Assembly: GCF_002117485.1 (NCBI RefSeq)
Contig: NZ_CP021030.1
Location: forward strand, 2,917,001-2,981,000
DNA from: Rhizobium sp. NXC14
GTDB taxonomy: Bacteria > Pseudomonadota > Alphaproteobacteria > Rhizobiales > Rhizobiaceae
DNA: 64,000 bases
Direction: 5' to 3'
The notes under the pieces were generated by a model that was given only the letters and a program-made list of their open reading frames with translations, did no database searches and had not been told where the DNA came from. Positions within the stretch are counted from its first letter, which is position 1. Every line of letters begins with the position of its first letter. The position numbers were made by a program, and so were the translations under genes. Positions 25,357-33,971 of this stretch are shown here, piece after piece.

Positions 25357-26769
25357 TCAGCCTTGGTGGAAAATCTTGCCGGGATTGAAGATGCCGTCCG
25401 GATCGAGCGCCTGCTTCACCTGTCGCATCAGATCCACCGAGCCTCCGAGCTCCTGCTCCAGAAAGGCCATCTTGCCTTGCCCGATGCCGTGCTCCCCGGT
25501 GCATGTTCCGTCCATATCGAGTGCCCGGCGGTTGAGCCGCTCAACGAAGCTCTCGGCCCTGGCTATGTCTCCGGCGCTTTTGTCATCGAACAACAGCAGC
25601 ACATGGAAATTCCCGTCGCCGGCGTGGCCGACGATAGGGCCGAGCAGCCCATGTTCCTCGATATCCGCCTGCGTTTCGGAAACGCAATCGGCAAGCCTCG
25701 ATATCGGAACACAAACATCGGTCGAAAGTGCGGCAAGCCCCGGCGCCAGCGCCCTCGCGGAAAAGTATGCGTTATGACGCGCCTTCCAGAGCTTGGTCCG
25801 CTCCTCGGCATTGGCGGTCCACAGAAACTCGCTCCCGCCACATTCAGCCGCAATCTCGGCGAAGGCTGCCGATTGCAGCGGCACGGTCTCGTCTGTGCCG
25901 TGGAATTCAAGGAAAAGCGTCGGGCTTTCGGCATAAGACAGCCCGGAATAGGCGTTGCACGCCCGCATCTGCACAGCATCGAGCAGCTCGATGCGGGCCA
26001 CCGGAATGCCCATCTGGATCGTCATGATGACGGCATCGCAGGCCGCCTTGATGCTCGGAAAGGCGCAGACGCCGCCGGCAATCTTCTGCGGGATCGCCTG
26101 CAGGCGCAGCGTCACCGAGGTCAATATGCCGAGCGTGCCCTCGGCGCCGACAAAGAGCCGCGTCAGGTCATAGCCGGCCGAAGACTTGCGGGCGCGCCGC
26201 GCCGTGCGGATCTCCTCACCATTGGCGGTGACTGCCGTGACGGCAAGCACATTGTCCTTCATCGTGCCGTAGCGCACCGCATTGGTGCCGGAGGCCCGCG
26301 TCGACGCCATGCCTCCGATCGAGGCATTGGCGCCGGGATCGATCGGAAAGAACAGGCCGGTATCGCGCAGATGGACGTTCAGCGCCTCGCGGGTGATACC
26401 GGGCTCGACCGTGCAGTCGAGATCCTCCGCATTGACCTCGAGCACCCGGCTCATGCGGCTGAAATCGATCGAAATACCGCCGTTGACGGCATTGACCTGA
26501 CCTTCCAGCGAGGAACCAGTGCCGAAACCGATCACCGGCACTCTGTGCGCTGCACAGGCCCTGACCGCCATCTTCACATCGTCGGCGCTTTCGGCAAAGA
26601 GAACGCCGTCGGGCAGTTGCGGCGGGATATAGGTGGTCGTATGGGCGTGCTGTTCACGGAAGGACTGGCCGGTCTGGAAACGCTCGCCGAAGCTCTGTTT
26701 GAGAATACCGAGCACAGCCGATATCCCCGGCTCGTTGCGTGTTCCAGTCTTTGCATCCTTCAGCGCCAT
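25357..26769 (-). CDS. FAD-binding oxidase, D-lactate dehydrogenase/GlcD type
   Basis: About 470 residues from ATG 26769 (GGAGA upstream). An FAD-binding PCMH domain (VPVIGFGTGSSLEGQVNAVN, FPIDPGANASIGGMASTRAS, GYDLTRLFVGAEGTLGI) is followed by a FAD-oxidase C-terminal domain (VGHAGDGNFHVLLLF, TGEHGIGQGKM). The order and His motifs fit cytochrome-linked D-2-hydroxy-acid dehydrogenases. Substrate (D-lactate, glycolate or similar) is not fixed by sequence. Confidence 0.88.
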   Translation of the reverse strand: MALKDAKTGTRNEPGISAVLGILKQSFGERFQTGQSFREQHAHTTTYIPPQLPDGVLFAESADDVKMAVRACAAHRVPVIGFGTGSSLEGQVNAVNGGISIDFSRMSRVLEVNAEDLDCTVEPGITREALNVHLRDTGLFFPIDPGANASIGGMASTRASGTNAVRYGTMKDNVLAVTAVTANGEEIRTARRARKSSAGYDLTRLFVGAEGTLGILTSVTLRLQAIPQKIAGGVCAFPSIKAACDAVIMTIQMGIPVARIELLDAVQMRACNAYSGLSYAESPTLFLEFHGTDETVPLQSAAFAEIAAECGGSEFLWTANAEERTKLWKARHNAYFSARALAPGLAALSTDVCVPISRLADCVSETQADIEEHGLLGPIVGHAGDGNFHVLLLFDDKSAGDIARAESFVERLNRRALDMDGTCTGEHGIGQGKMAFLEQELGGSVDLMRQVKQALDPDGIFNPGKIFHQG

Positions 26770-27030
26770 CCCATTGATCTCCCTCCCATTCCGCGTGGAC
26801 GAGACCGCGTCCCGCAGACTACTGCGCAGCACGTCCGTTCAGACGTACATCGACGCTGTAGAACTTTAAAATTGCTGCATAATTTCGTCTTACATCGATT
26901 CCGATTTAAGGAGATATGCGGCAGGCTCGGTATGGGGCAAGTCAAAGCGGCTGTCCAGTTAAGATTGGGAAAAGATTTCACTCCCCTTTTGTTGTAGACC
27001 AGGAGCCATGGACAGGCCGGGCCGACCGCC

Positions 27031-28061
27031 TCAGACGATCGGTGGATTGAGGAGCGCAAAGCCCTTCTGCCGTCGATAGAGGAAATAAGGATAAGGCGCC
27101 GTCACCGCGCTGACCGCGTCGAGCCTTTCGATCTGATCCTTCGACAGGCTCCAGTCGGCCGCGCCAAGGTTCTGCCTGAGTTGATCTTCGTTGCGGGCGC
27201 CGATGATGACGCTCGATACCGTCGGCCGGCCGAGCAGCCAGTTTATCGCGATCTGCGGCACGGTCTTGCCGGTCTCCGCTGCGATCGAATCCAGCACCTC
27301 GATGATGTCGAACAGCCTCTCGTCGTCGACAGGCCATACTGGGCCGTCTCGTGCAATCGGCTGGCGGCCGGCAGCGGCTCACCGAGGCGGATCTTGCCAG
27401 TCAGCCGCCCCCAGGCGAGCGGGCTCCAGACGAGCGCACCGACACCCTGATCGGAGCCGAGCGGCATCAACTCCCACTCATAGTCGCGCCCCGCCAGCGA
27501 ATAATAGACCTGATGGGCGACATAACGCGGATAGCCCGAGCGCTCCGCCGCTGCGAGCGACTTCATCAGTTCCCAGCCGGAAAAATTCGAGACGCCGAGA
27601 TAGCGGATCTTGCCTGCGGCGACGAGACTATCGAGCGTCGACAGCACCTCCTCGACCGGGGTCGAGGCATCAAAGGCGTGAAGCTGCAAAAGGTCGATAT
27701 AATCGGTCCCGAGCCGACGCAGCGTATCCTCCGTCGCCCGGATCAGCCGCGCCCGCGACGTGCCCCAGTCCTGCGGCCCCTCGCCCATCGGCAGCGCGGT
27801 CTTGGTCGAGATCAGCACTGCGTTGCGCCGGCCGCGGATCGCCTGGCCGAGCACCTCTTCGGAAGCGCCGGCCGAATAAACATCGGCCGTATCGAAGAGA
27901 TTGACGCCGGCTTCGAGGCAGATGTCGACGAACCGCCGAGCCTCTTCGGCATCGGTATTGCCCCAGGCGCCGAACAGCGGACCGCTGCCGCCGAACGTGC
28001 CCGCGCCGAAGCTAAGGACCGGCACTCTGAGGCCCGATGCGCCGAGATTTCTGTACTCCAT
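27031..28061 (-). pseudogene. aldo/keto reductase interrupted by a one-base frameshift
   Basis: Residues 1-240 read through one frame: MEYRNLGASGLRVPVLSFG, Asp/Tyr in LFDTADVYSAGAS, Lys in VLISTKTALP, His in LLQLHAFDAS. At about 27331-27336 the frame breaks just after SRLHETAQYG. The missing C-terminus continues one base out of phase as DERLFDII, then VLDSIAAETGKTVPQIAINW to PPIV, stop 27031. Restoring one base in the run GGCC would give a normal protein of about 343 residues. This is either a recent inactivation or a sequence error. It lies divergent from a LysR gene. Confidence 0.8.
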
Positions 28062-28153
28062 CGATCTGTCTCCTGTGTCTCCTCCGAGATAGACCCGGCA
28101 CTTCCGTTGATATAGATTGCGAAACAGAACATCATCTGTGACTTGAATTCATC

Positions 28154-29059
28154 ATGGGCCGTCAGGACATCAACCGCTCGGGGGAAATGGAAGTCTTCGT
28201 CAGTGTTGTCGAGCGTGGCGGCTTTTCCGCAGCCGCCTCGGCGCGGCGCATGACGCCGTCGGCCGTCAGCAAGCTCGTCGCCCGGCTGGAGGCGCGCCTC
28301 GGCGCCCGCCTCGTCAACCGCTCGACCCGCAAGCTGCAACTGACGCCGGAGGGCTGCGCCTTTTATGAGCGCAGCATCGCGATCCTTGCCGATATCGCCG
28401 AGGCCGAACGCCAGGCTTCGTCAGGCGAACAGGCCTCGGGCCGCATCCGCATCAACACCAGCGCCTCCTTCGGTAATCATGTGCTGGCGCCGCTCGTGCC
28501 TGCCTTCATGGCGCTTCATCCCGCCGTTACGCTCGATATCACCCACACCGACAGGATCGTCGACCTGATGGAAGAGCGCGCCGACGTTGCGATCCGCACC
28601 GGCCCCCTGAAGAACTCTAGCCTGATCGCCCGCAAGCTCGGCACCACCGGCAAGCTCATCGTCGCCTCGCCCGATTATCTCAGGCGTCATGGCGAACCGT
28701 GTGGCGTTGCCGATCTCAGCTGCCATTGCCGCATCGGCTTTTCCTATGCCCGCGCCGTCGAGGGCTGGCCGCTGCGCGAGGACGGCGAAACGATGACGGT
28801 GCCGATCACGCCGGGCGTGCAGGTTGGAGACGGGGAAGCCATGCGCCATCTCGCGCTCTCTGGCGCCGGTCTTGCGCGGCTGGCCGCCTTCACCGTGCGC
28901 GCCGATATCGATGCCCGCCGGCTGGTGCCGGTACTGGAAGCCGCCAATCCCGGCGATATCGAAGAATTCTATGCCGTCTATATGGGACAGGGCGGACCGC
29001 TGCCGGCGCGTGTGCGCGCCCTGCTCGATTTCCTCGTCCAACATGTTCGACTCAGATGA
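28154..29059 (+). CDS. LysR-family transcriptional regulator
   Basis: 301 residues. N-terminal winged HTH: FVSVVERGGFSAAASARRMT, PSAVSKLVARLEARLGARLV, NRSTRKLQLTPEG. The effector-binding domain starts near residue 90 (RIRINTSASFGNHVLAPLVP). It belongs to the CrgA/DsdC-like group. It is divergent from the aldo/keto reductase pseudogene across 92 bases, the usual layout for a LysR regulator and its target. Confidence 0.92.
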   Translation: MGRQDINRSGEMEVFVSVVERGGFSAAASARRMTPSAVSKLVARLEARLGARLVNRSTRKLQLTPEGCAFYERSIAILADIAEAERQASSGEQASGRIRINTSASFGNHVLAPLVPAFMALHPAVTLDITHTDRIVDLMEERADVAIRTGPLKNSSLIARKLGTTGKLIVASPDYLRRHGEPCGVADLSCHCRIGFSYARAVEGWPLREDGETMTVPITPGVQVGDGEAMRHLALSGAGLARLAAFTVRADIDARRLVPVLEAANPGDIEEFYAVYMGQGGPLPARVRALLDFLVQHVRLR

Positions 29060-29267
29060 GATAACAAGGACTTGATGCGGCGGCTTGAATCAAATTCGCA
29101 TGCTGCCTCGCCGGAAGCCAGATTTCGCAATTGACCGCGCTCGCGGCGCCCGCCTATACCGAAGCAGCACCGACCGGCCCTTGAGCCGGCCTCTCTTCGT
29201 CATGCCGGAGCTTCCTCCCATCTTCAGCGTCAGGGCTTGGCACCGGCCGAGAAACATACGGGGATTC

Positions 29268-30362
29268 ATGCCACTCAGCCACGCGCACCGCCTGCTGCGG
29301 GATGCCGGCCTGCCGAAATGGGCGTTGCTGCTCGCGCTTTCCACAGTCTTCACCATCTTCCTCGAACTCTTGGCCCTGCCCGCCTCGCTGCTGATCGGGC
29401 CGATGGTCGCGGCCATCGTGCTGGCGCTGACCGTCGGCAAGGGAAGGCTTCGCGTGCCACTTCTGCCGCTGCAGTTCGGCCAAGTCCTCGTCGGCCTGAT
29501 GATGGCGCGCACCATCACCCCTGATATTCTCGGCACGATGGCGAAGGACGCGCCGATCTTCCTGCTGTTCATCTTCTCGGTCATCGCCATCGCCACCGGC
29601 CTCGGCTGGCTCTTGACGCGCTGGCAGGTGCTGCCGGGAACGACTGCCGTCTGGGGCTCCTCGCCGGGCGGCGCTTCCGCCATGGTCATCATGTCCGAAG
29701 CCTATGGCGCCGATGCCCGCCTCGTCGCCTTCATGCAATATCTGCGCGTCGTCTTCGTCGCCGTCGGCGCATCGGTGGTATCGCGGCTGTGGGTGGCGGC
29801 CGATGGCGGCGAGCCACCGCCGCTCGTCCTCTTTCCCCCGGTAGACTGGCCAGCCTTTGCCGCGACGATCGCCTTTACCGGCTTTTGCGCCCATGGCGTG
29901 CGGCGCCTGCGCATACAGGGAGGCATGATCATCGTGCCGCTCTTTCTCGGCGCCTTCCTGCAGGGCGTTGGCCTTTTGAAGATCGAGCTGCCGATGTGGC
30001 TGCTTGCCACCGCCTATGCGCTCGTCGGCTGGAGCATCGGCCTGCGTTTCACCCGCTCGATCATCAGCCATGTGGCGCGCGCCCTGCCGCGAGTCGCGGC
30101 CTGCATTGTGCTGCTGATGGCGCTCTGCGGCTGCATGGCAGCGGCACTGCACGTCTTCGCCGGCATCGATCCGCTGACCGCCTATCTCGCCACCAGCCCC
30201 GGCGGCGCCGATTCCGTCGCCATCATCGCCGCATCAAGCGATGTAGACGTGCCCTTCGTGATGGCCATGCAGACCGGCCGCTTCCTGGTCATTCTGCTGA
30301 TCGGCCCGGCGCTCGCCCGCTTCATCGCGCGCCGTTCCGGCCTTGCGGAAAACCCCGTCTGA
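29268..30362 (+). CDS. AbrB/AmoR-type membrane protein
   Basis: About 364 residues from ATG 29268 (GGGGAT 5 bases upstream). It has about ten membrane segments arranged as two similar halves, each with the pattern seen in ALPASLLIGPMVAAIVLAL and LTAYLATSPGGADSVAIIAA; the first half has the matching GSSPGGASAMVIMSEAYGAD. This duplicated family was named from an ammonia monooxygenase regulator, but the layout looks like a transporter. Its last 41 bases overlap the convergent AraC gene. Confidence 0.82.
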   Translation: MPLSHAHRLLRDAGLPKWALLLALSTVFTIFLELLALPASLLIGPMVAAIVLALTVGKGRLRVPLLPLQFGQVLVGLMMARTITPDILGTMAKDAPIFLLFIFSVIAIATGLGWLLTRWQVLPGTTAVWGSSPGGASAMVIMSEAYGADARLVAFMQYLRVVFVAVGASVVSRLWVAADGGEPPPLVLFPPVDWPAFAATIAFTGFCAHGVRRLRIQGGMIIVPLFLGAFLQGVGLLKIELPMWLLATAYALVGWSIGLRFTRSIISHVARALPRVAACIVLLMALCGCMAAALHVFAGIDPLTAYLATSPGGADSVAIIAASSDVDVPFVMAMQTGRFLVILLIGPALARFIARRSGLAENPV

Positions 30363-31236
30363 GACTGACCCACTGGCCGGGAGTGACGCCGTAGGCCTTC
30401 TTGAAATGGCGATTGAAATGCGCCTGGTCGGCAAAACCCGTCGCGGCCGCCACATCGGCAAAACCCTCGCCGGCACCTATCAGCGCCCTCGCCTGCTGCA
30501 GGCGCCGCATTAGCAAGTAGCGGTGCGGGCTGGTGGCAAAGGCCGTGCGGAAATGCCGTGACAGCGTGAAGCGGTCAAGGCCGGTAATCTTCTCCAGTTC
30601 GCCCGAGCGCACGGGCCTCAGCGCATGCGCCTCCAGATAATCGCGTGCTGCCCGTACCTGCCGCCAGGCGACCGTGCCCAGTGGCCGGCGGCGCATCTGC
30701 GAATGCCGTGACAGGCCGCCGGCGACGCGGCTGACGAAATCGTCGACGAAAAGCTCTTCCAGCTCCCGATCGAGTGCGCCGAGCGCTCCCAAAAGCACCT
30801 TCGCCAGCGCACTATCGGCAATCACGGGCTGCTCGACGAAGGGAAGCCCGATCTTCTCCGCCCCAAGGCATTCCATCAGCAGTGAAGGCTCCATGTATAG
30901 CATGCGGTAATGCAGCCCGGCCTCGGTCGCCGCCCCGCCGTCATGCTCCTCGTCGGGATGCAGCACGATCACCTGCCCCGGCAGGCTGAAGCGCCGCTTG
31001 CCGCGATATGTGAAAGTCTGAACGCCGTGCAGCGTGACACCAAGCGCATAGGTATCGTGCCGATGCGGCTCGAAGACGTTGCCGGAAAACTGCGCCTCGA
31101 TCCGCTCGATGCCGGGAAAGGCGGGCGCAGTCAGGATGCCGCTGCCAGCGGGCGCGGCCAGCATGCCGCTGCCCACCTGCGGCTCGCACAAACGTTCAAG
31201 ACCCTCGAAGACCTGCGGCGTTAGATCCTGGCTCAA
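30322..31236 (-). CDS. AraC-family transcriptional regulator
   Basis: About 304 residues. An N-terminal cupin (FEPHRHDTYALGVTLHGVQTF, broken by strands, then PGQVIVLHPDEEHDG) senses a ligand. The C-terminal double HTH includes LEKITGLDRFTLSRHFRTAF and GFADVAAATGFADQAHFNRH. TTG 31236 gives the full cupin; no ATG fits. It is divergent from a DUF2000 gene, 32 bases apart, a pairing seen repeatedly in proteobacteria, so it probably controls that gene. Confidence 0.88.
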   Translation of the reverse strand: MSQDLTPQVFEGLERLCEPQVGSGMLAAPAGSGILTAPAFPGIERIEAQFSGNVFEPHRHDTYALGVTLHGVQTFTYRGKRRFSLPGQVIVLHPDEEHDGGAATEAGLHYRMLYMEPSLLMECLGAEKIGLPFVEQPVIADSALAKVLLGALGALDRELEELFVDDFVSRVAGGLSRHSQMRRRPLGTVAWRQVRAARDYLEAHALRPVRSGELEKITGLDRFTLSRHFRTAFATSPHRYLLMRRLQQARALIGAGEGFADVAAATGFADQAHFNRHFKKAYGVTPGQWVSLRRGFPQGRNGAR

Positions 31237-31268
31237 CGCGTTTCGATACCCTGATGAGAGAGACTGGA

Positions 31269-31676
31269 ATGTTTGATACCAAAATTGCGATCGTCCTGCG
31301 AAACAATCTTGCCGGCTGGCAGAAGCTGAACGTCACAGCCTTCCTGTCGACAGGCATCGCCGGACAATATCCCGAGATCATCGGAGAGCCATACAAGGAC
31401 CGCGCCGGCAATCTCTACAATCCGCTATCGATCCAGCCAATCATCGTGCTTTCCGCCGACGAAGCGACGATATCGACCATCCACCGCCGCGCGCTGGAAC
31501 GTGAGGTAACCGCCTCCATATTCATCGAGGAGATGTTTGCCACCGGCCATGACGCCGCCAACCGCGCCGTCTTTGCCGAGTATGCCCCTGACGACGCCAA
31601 TATCGTCGGCATCGCGATCAGAGCCGACAAGAAGATTGTCGACAAGATCACCAAAGGCGCGACGATGCAGCATTGA
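31269..31676 (+). CDS. DUF2000 family protein
   Basis: 135 residues: KIAIVLRNNLAGWQKLNVTA, FLSTGIAGQYPEIIGEPYKD and IQPIIVLSADEATISTIHRR are typical of the family, which has a peptidyl-tRNA hydrolase-like fold. The biochemical role is not established. ATG 31269 has GAGAGA at about 6 bases. It starts 32 bases from the divergent AraC gene. Confidence 0.85.
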   Translation: MFDTKIAIVLRNNLAGWQKLNVTAFLSTGIAGQYPEIIGEPYKDRAGNLYNPLSIQPIIVLSADEATISTIHRRALEREVTASIFIEEMFATGHDAANRAVFAEYAPDDANIVGIAIRADKKIVDKITKGATMQH

Positions 31677-31697
31677 TGCGATCAGCAGAAACTAAAG

Positions 31698-31722
31698 AGG
31701 CCGAGGGCGAGCCTGGCCTTCT
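31698..31722 (-). terminator. possible terminator after the OmpA-like gene
   Basis: On the minus strand AGGCC-AGG and CCT-GGCCT pair with one bulge, followed by CTTTAGTTT, about 22 bases past the stop. Weak stem; moderate support only. Confidence 0.35.
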
Positions 31723-31743
31723 GTTGTCTGAGAGAGCGCCTGC

Positions 31744-32409
31744 TCAGCCCTGCGTGATCGGCGCGATCTGGATTTCGACGCGGCGGTTCTGGGCGCGTCC
31801 GGCCTCGGTCGCGTTGGAGGCGACGGGCTGGGACGGGCCGAAGCCGACGGCGGAGACGCGGCGCTGGTCGATGCCCTGGCCGCCGAGATAATCGGCAACC
31901 GAAAGCGCGCGGCGCTGTGACAGGTCCTGGTTATGCTGCAGGCTGCCTGTCGAATCCGTATGGCCGTTGACGTCGATCAGGGTGCGGTTGAACTTGCGCA
32001 GCACGATCGCCACCGAATTCAGCGTCGGATAGAAGCCCGGCTTCACCGCGTCCTGGTCGACGTCGAAAGTGATGTTCGAGGGCATGTTGAGGATGATGTT
32101 GTCGCCCTGGCGGGTGACGGAGATGCCGGTACCTTCAAGCTGGGCGCGCAGTTCGGCTTCCTGCTGGTCCATGTAGTTGCCGATCGCGCCGCCGGCCAGC
32201 GCGCCGATACCTGCGCCGATCAGCGCTGCGTTGCGCTTGCCATGCCCGCCGCCGCCGACGGCCACACCGACAAGAGCGCCACCGAGCGCGCCGAGAGCAG
32301 CACCGCCCGCTGTATTGGAAACCTTCTGCTCACCAGTATAGGGATCGGTCGTCGTGCAGGCGCTGAGATAGCTTGCTGCGACAGCCAGAAGTATGAATTT
32401 CTTGATCAT
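31744..32409 (-). CDS. OmpA-family outer-membrane lipoprotein with glycine zipper
   Basis: 221 residues. Lipobox LSAC (Cys18) follows a short signal peptide. A glycine zipper region (GGAALGALGGALVGVAVGGG, then ALIGAGIGALAGGAIGNYMD) precedes the peptidoglycan-binding OmpA domain: NITFDVDQDAVKPGF, DVNGHTDSTGSLQHNQDLSQ, RRALSVADYL, GPSQPVASNATEAGRAQNRR. It should tether the outer membrane to the wall. The YiaD/OprL-like group fits. Confidence 0.92.
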   Translation of the reverse strand: MIKKFILLAVAASYLSACTTTDPYTGEQKVSNTAGGAALGALGGALVGVAVGGGGHGKRNAALIGAGIGALAGGAIGNYMDQQEAELRAQLEGTGISVTRQGDNIILNMPSNITFDVDQDAVKPGFYPTLNSVAIVLRKFNRTLIDVNGHTDSTGSLQHNQDLSQRRALSVADYLGGQGIDQRRVSAVGFGPSQPVASNATEAGRAQNRRVEIQIAPITQG

Positions 32410-32575
32410 GGACAGGACGGTCTCCGTTCAAAACTGATGCGAGCAAATGGCAAGGAATACGGCAAGAAAATGAAGATGTTCCCTTGATAGGGGAATTTCA
32501 GGCGCCGAAACAGCAGCCATGTTGCAGCAAGGCACGGATATCACCAGTTTTTACCGGGTCGGCGGGCGCGCTTCG

Positions 32576-32620
32576 TTCTCCTCCTCGTTCCTGTGACGAG
32601 CACAGGAATGAGGAGGAGAA
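32576..32620. repeat. long rhizobial hairpin repeat, copy 2
   Basis: A 20-base inverted repeat (32576-32595 and 32601-32620, one G-U mismatch) with loop ACGAG, between the lipoprotein and flagellin genes. The core TTCCTGTGACGAGCACAGGAA matches copy 1 at 14272-14314 when that copy is read on the other strand. Confidence 0.75.
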
Positions 32621-32704
32621 GTGGGCGCGCCAAATCTTCCTACGAGATACTCGGACTCCAAACAACAAACATTGCGGTGCCGCTCCAAGCGCCCAATCTC
32701 ACCC

Positions 32705-33703
32705 TTAGAAATTCTGGAACAACTGCCTGACGGTGTCGTAGGTCGCATTGGCAATGTTCAGCGATTGGAGGCCGAGCTGCTGCTGCGTCTGCAGCGCCCT
32801 CAATCTGCTCGACTCCTCCTCCATGTCGGCATCAACGAGCCGGCCGATGCCGGCGGTGATGTTGTCGTGCAGCTGAGTGGCGAAGTCGTTCTGCAGCTCG
32901 ATGCGTTTTTCCAGCGCGCCGAAGGCCGATCCGACCGTGGTCAGCTGCGTCAGGGCGGCATCAACCACGCTGATCATTTCGCTGAGCTGACCTTTCGTCG
33001 TGCTTGAAGAGACGGAAATCACCACCTGGCCGGTGGTGGTGCCGTTCTTGCTGGTCATCAGCACGTAGTCCTGCGAAGCGCCGAGTTCCGTAGCGAAATA
33101 GGCCGAGGTCAACACGCCGTATTCGCCGGAACCAGTGGCCCGGTCATCGATCAGGTAGCGCGCATCCTTGGACGTGGTCGCCCCCACAGGCGTGTTGTCG
33201 ATATGGTAGCTCAGCATGCCCACGGAGACCGTACCGTCGGCATTGCGGATGAAGGAAGCCGGGATCTGGCGCGGCTGCGTCGGCGTCGCGTCATTGGTGA
33301 GGATCACCCAGTTGTCGCTGTTGAAGGTCGCCGATTCCGAAACGCTGCGCAGTTGCTCCTGCAACTGTTTGAGTTCTTCGTTGATCTTGTTCTTGTCGAC
33401 CCCGTCCTCGGTGGCGGCGACGAGCTTGGCCTTGATCTCGGAGACAACGTCGATGACGTTCTGGACACCGGTATAGGCCGTGCCCATTGTCGCAGCCGCC
33501 ATGCCGAGCGCGTCCTGGACCGCCGAAATGGCCTTGTTGTCGGTGCGCGCGGTGGTGGCGATCGACCAATAAACAGCGTTGTCGGCCGCTTTGGCAACTC
33601 GCATGCCTGTCGTGATGTGGTTCTGCGTGACCGTCATATTGCGATTGATATCACGCAGCACATGGAGCGCCGCATCAACGGAGACGCGCTGATAAATACT
33701 CAC
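32705..33703 (-). CDS. flagellin, stand-alone divergent copy
   Basis: About 332 residues from GTG 33703 (GGAG 9 bases upstream). N-terminal D0/D1 helices: NMTVTQNHITTGMRVAKAAD, NAVYWSIATTARTDNKAISA, VQDALGMAAATMGTAYTGVQ. The C-terminal helix has ADMEEESSRLRALQTQQQLG and ends RQLFQNF. The first 15 residues (SIYQRVSVDAALHVLRDI) differ from the MTSILTN start of other rhizobial flagellins. No other flagellar gene is near, so it is an orphan filament subunit, probably minor or conditionally made. Confidence 0.88.
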   Translation of the reverse strand: MSIYQRVSVDAALHVLRDINRNMTVTQNHITTGMRVAKAADNAVYWSIATTARTDNKAISAVQDALGMAAATMGTAYTGVQNVIDVVSEIKAKLVAATEDGVDKNKINEELKQLQEQLRSVSESATFNSDNWVILTNDATPTQPRQIPASFIRNADGTVSVGMLSYHIDNTPVGATTSKDARYLIDDRATGSGEYGVLTSAYFATELGASQDYVLMTSKNGTTTGQVVISVSSSTTKGQLSEMISVVDAALTQLTTVGSAFGALEKRIELQNDFATQLHDNITAGIGRLVDADMEEESSRLRALQTQQQLGLQSLNIANATYDTVRQLFQNF

Positions 33704-33920
33704 GGAACTAGACTCCAAAAACACAACAGAACGCAACTGAACAGGGATGAACCTTCCGCACAGACACTCATGTCCGGGGTCGCTGGGTCTCCAGCGCATT
33801 GCCTTCAAGAAACGAAGAAGGCCAGTCGGCTCCTGGCCACGATCATTGCCGCTTATGCTTAAAAAACGGCTAATCTTCAGAGGAAATTTATCTTATTCCG
33901 CAAGGCTTCATACACCATAA

Positions 33921-33951
33921 GAAACGCCGCCGAATGGCAATCCGGCGGCGT
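33921..33951 (-). terminator. terminator of the RND efflux operon
   Basis: Arms ACGCCGCCG (33924-33932) and CGGCGGCGT (33943-33951) pair perfectly; on the minus strand the stem runs into TTTCTTAT. It begins 21 bases past the pump gene stop. Confidence 0.8.
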
Positions 33952-33971
33952 GTTCAATGCGGATGGAAGGC

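Noticed and set aside
24230..26997. Long open frames on the plus strand (more than 500 residues) opposite the AsmA and FAD-oxidase genes
   Set aside because: They mirror GC-rich genes on the other strand, show no domain or ribosome site, and have low-complexity Arg/Ala-rich translations.
26916..27049. Small ORF after AAGGAGAT upstream of the FAD-oxidase gene
   Set aside because: The ribosome site is only 2 bases from the ATG, the product has no recognisable character, and it runs into the reductase pseudogene.
32401..32485. EcfG-like promoter upstream of the OmpA lipoprotein (GGAAC at 32478-32482, minus strand)
   Set aside because: The -10 position reads GTAT rather than CGTT, too far from consensus.
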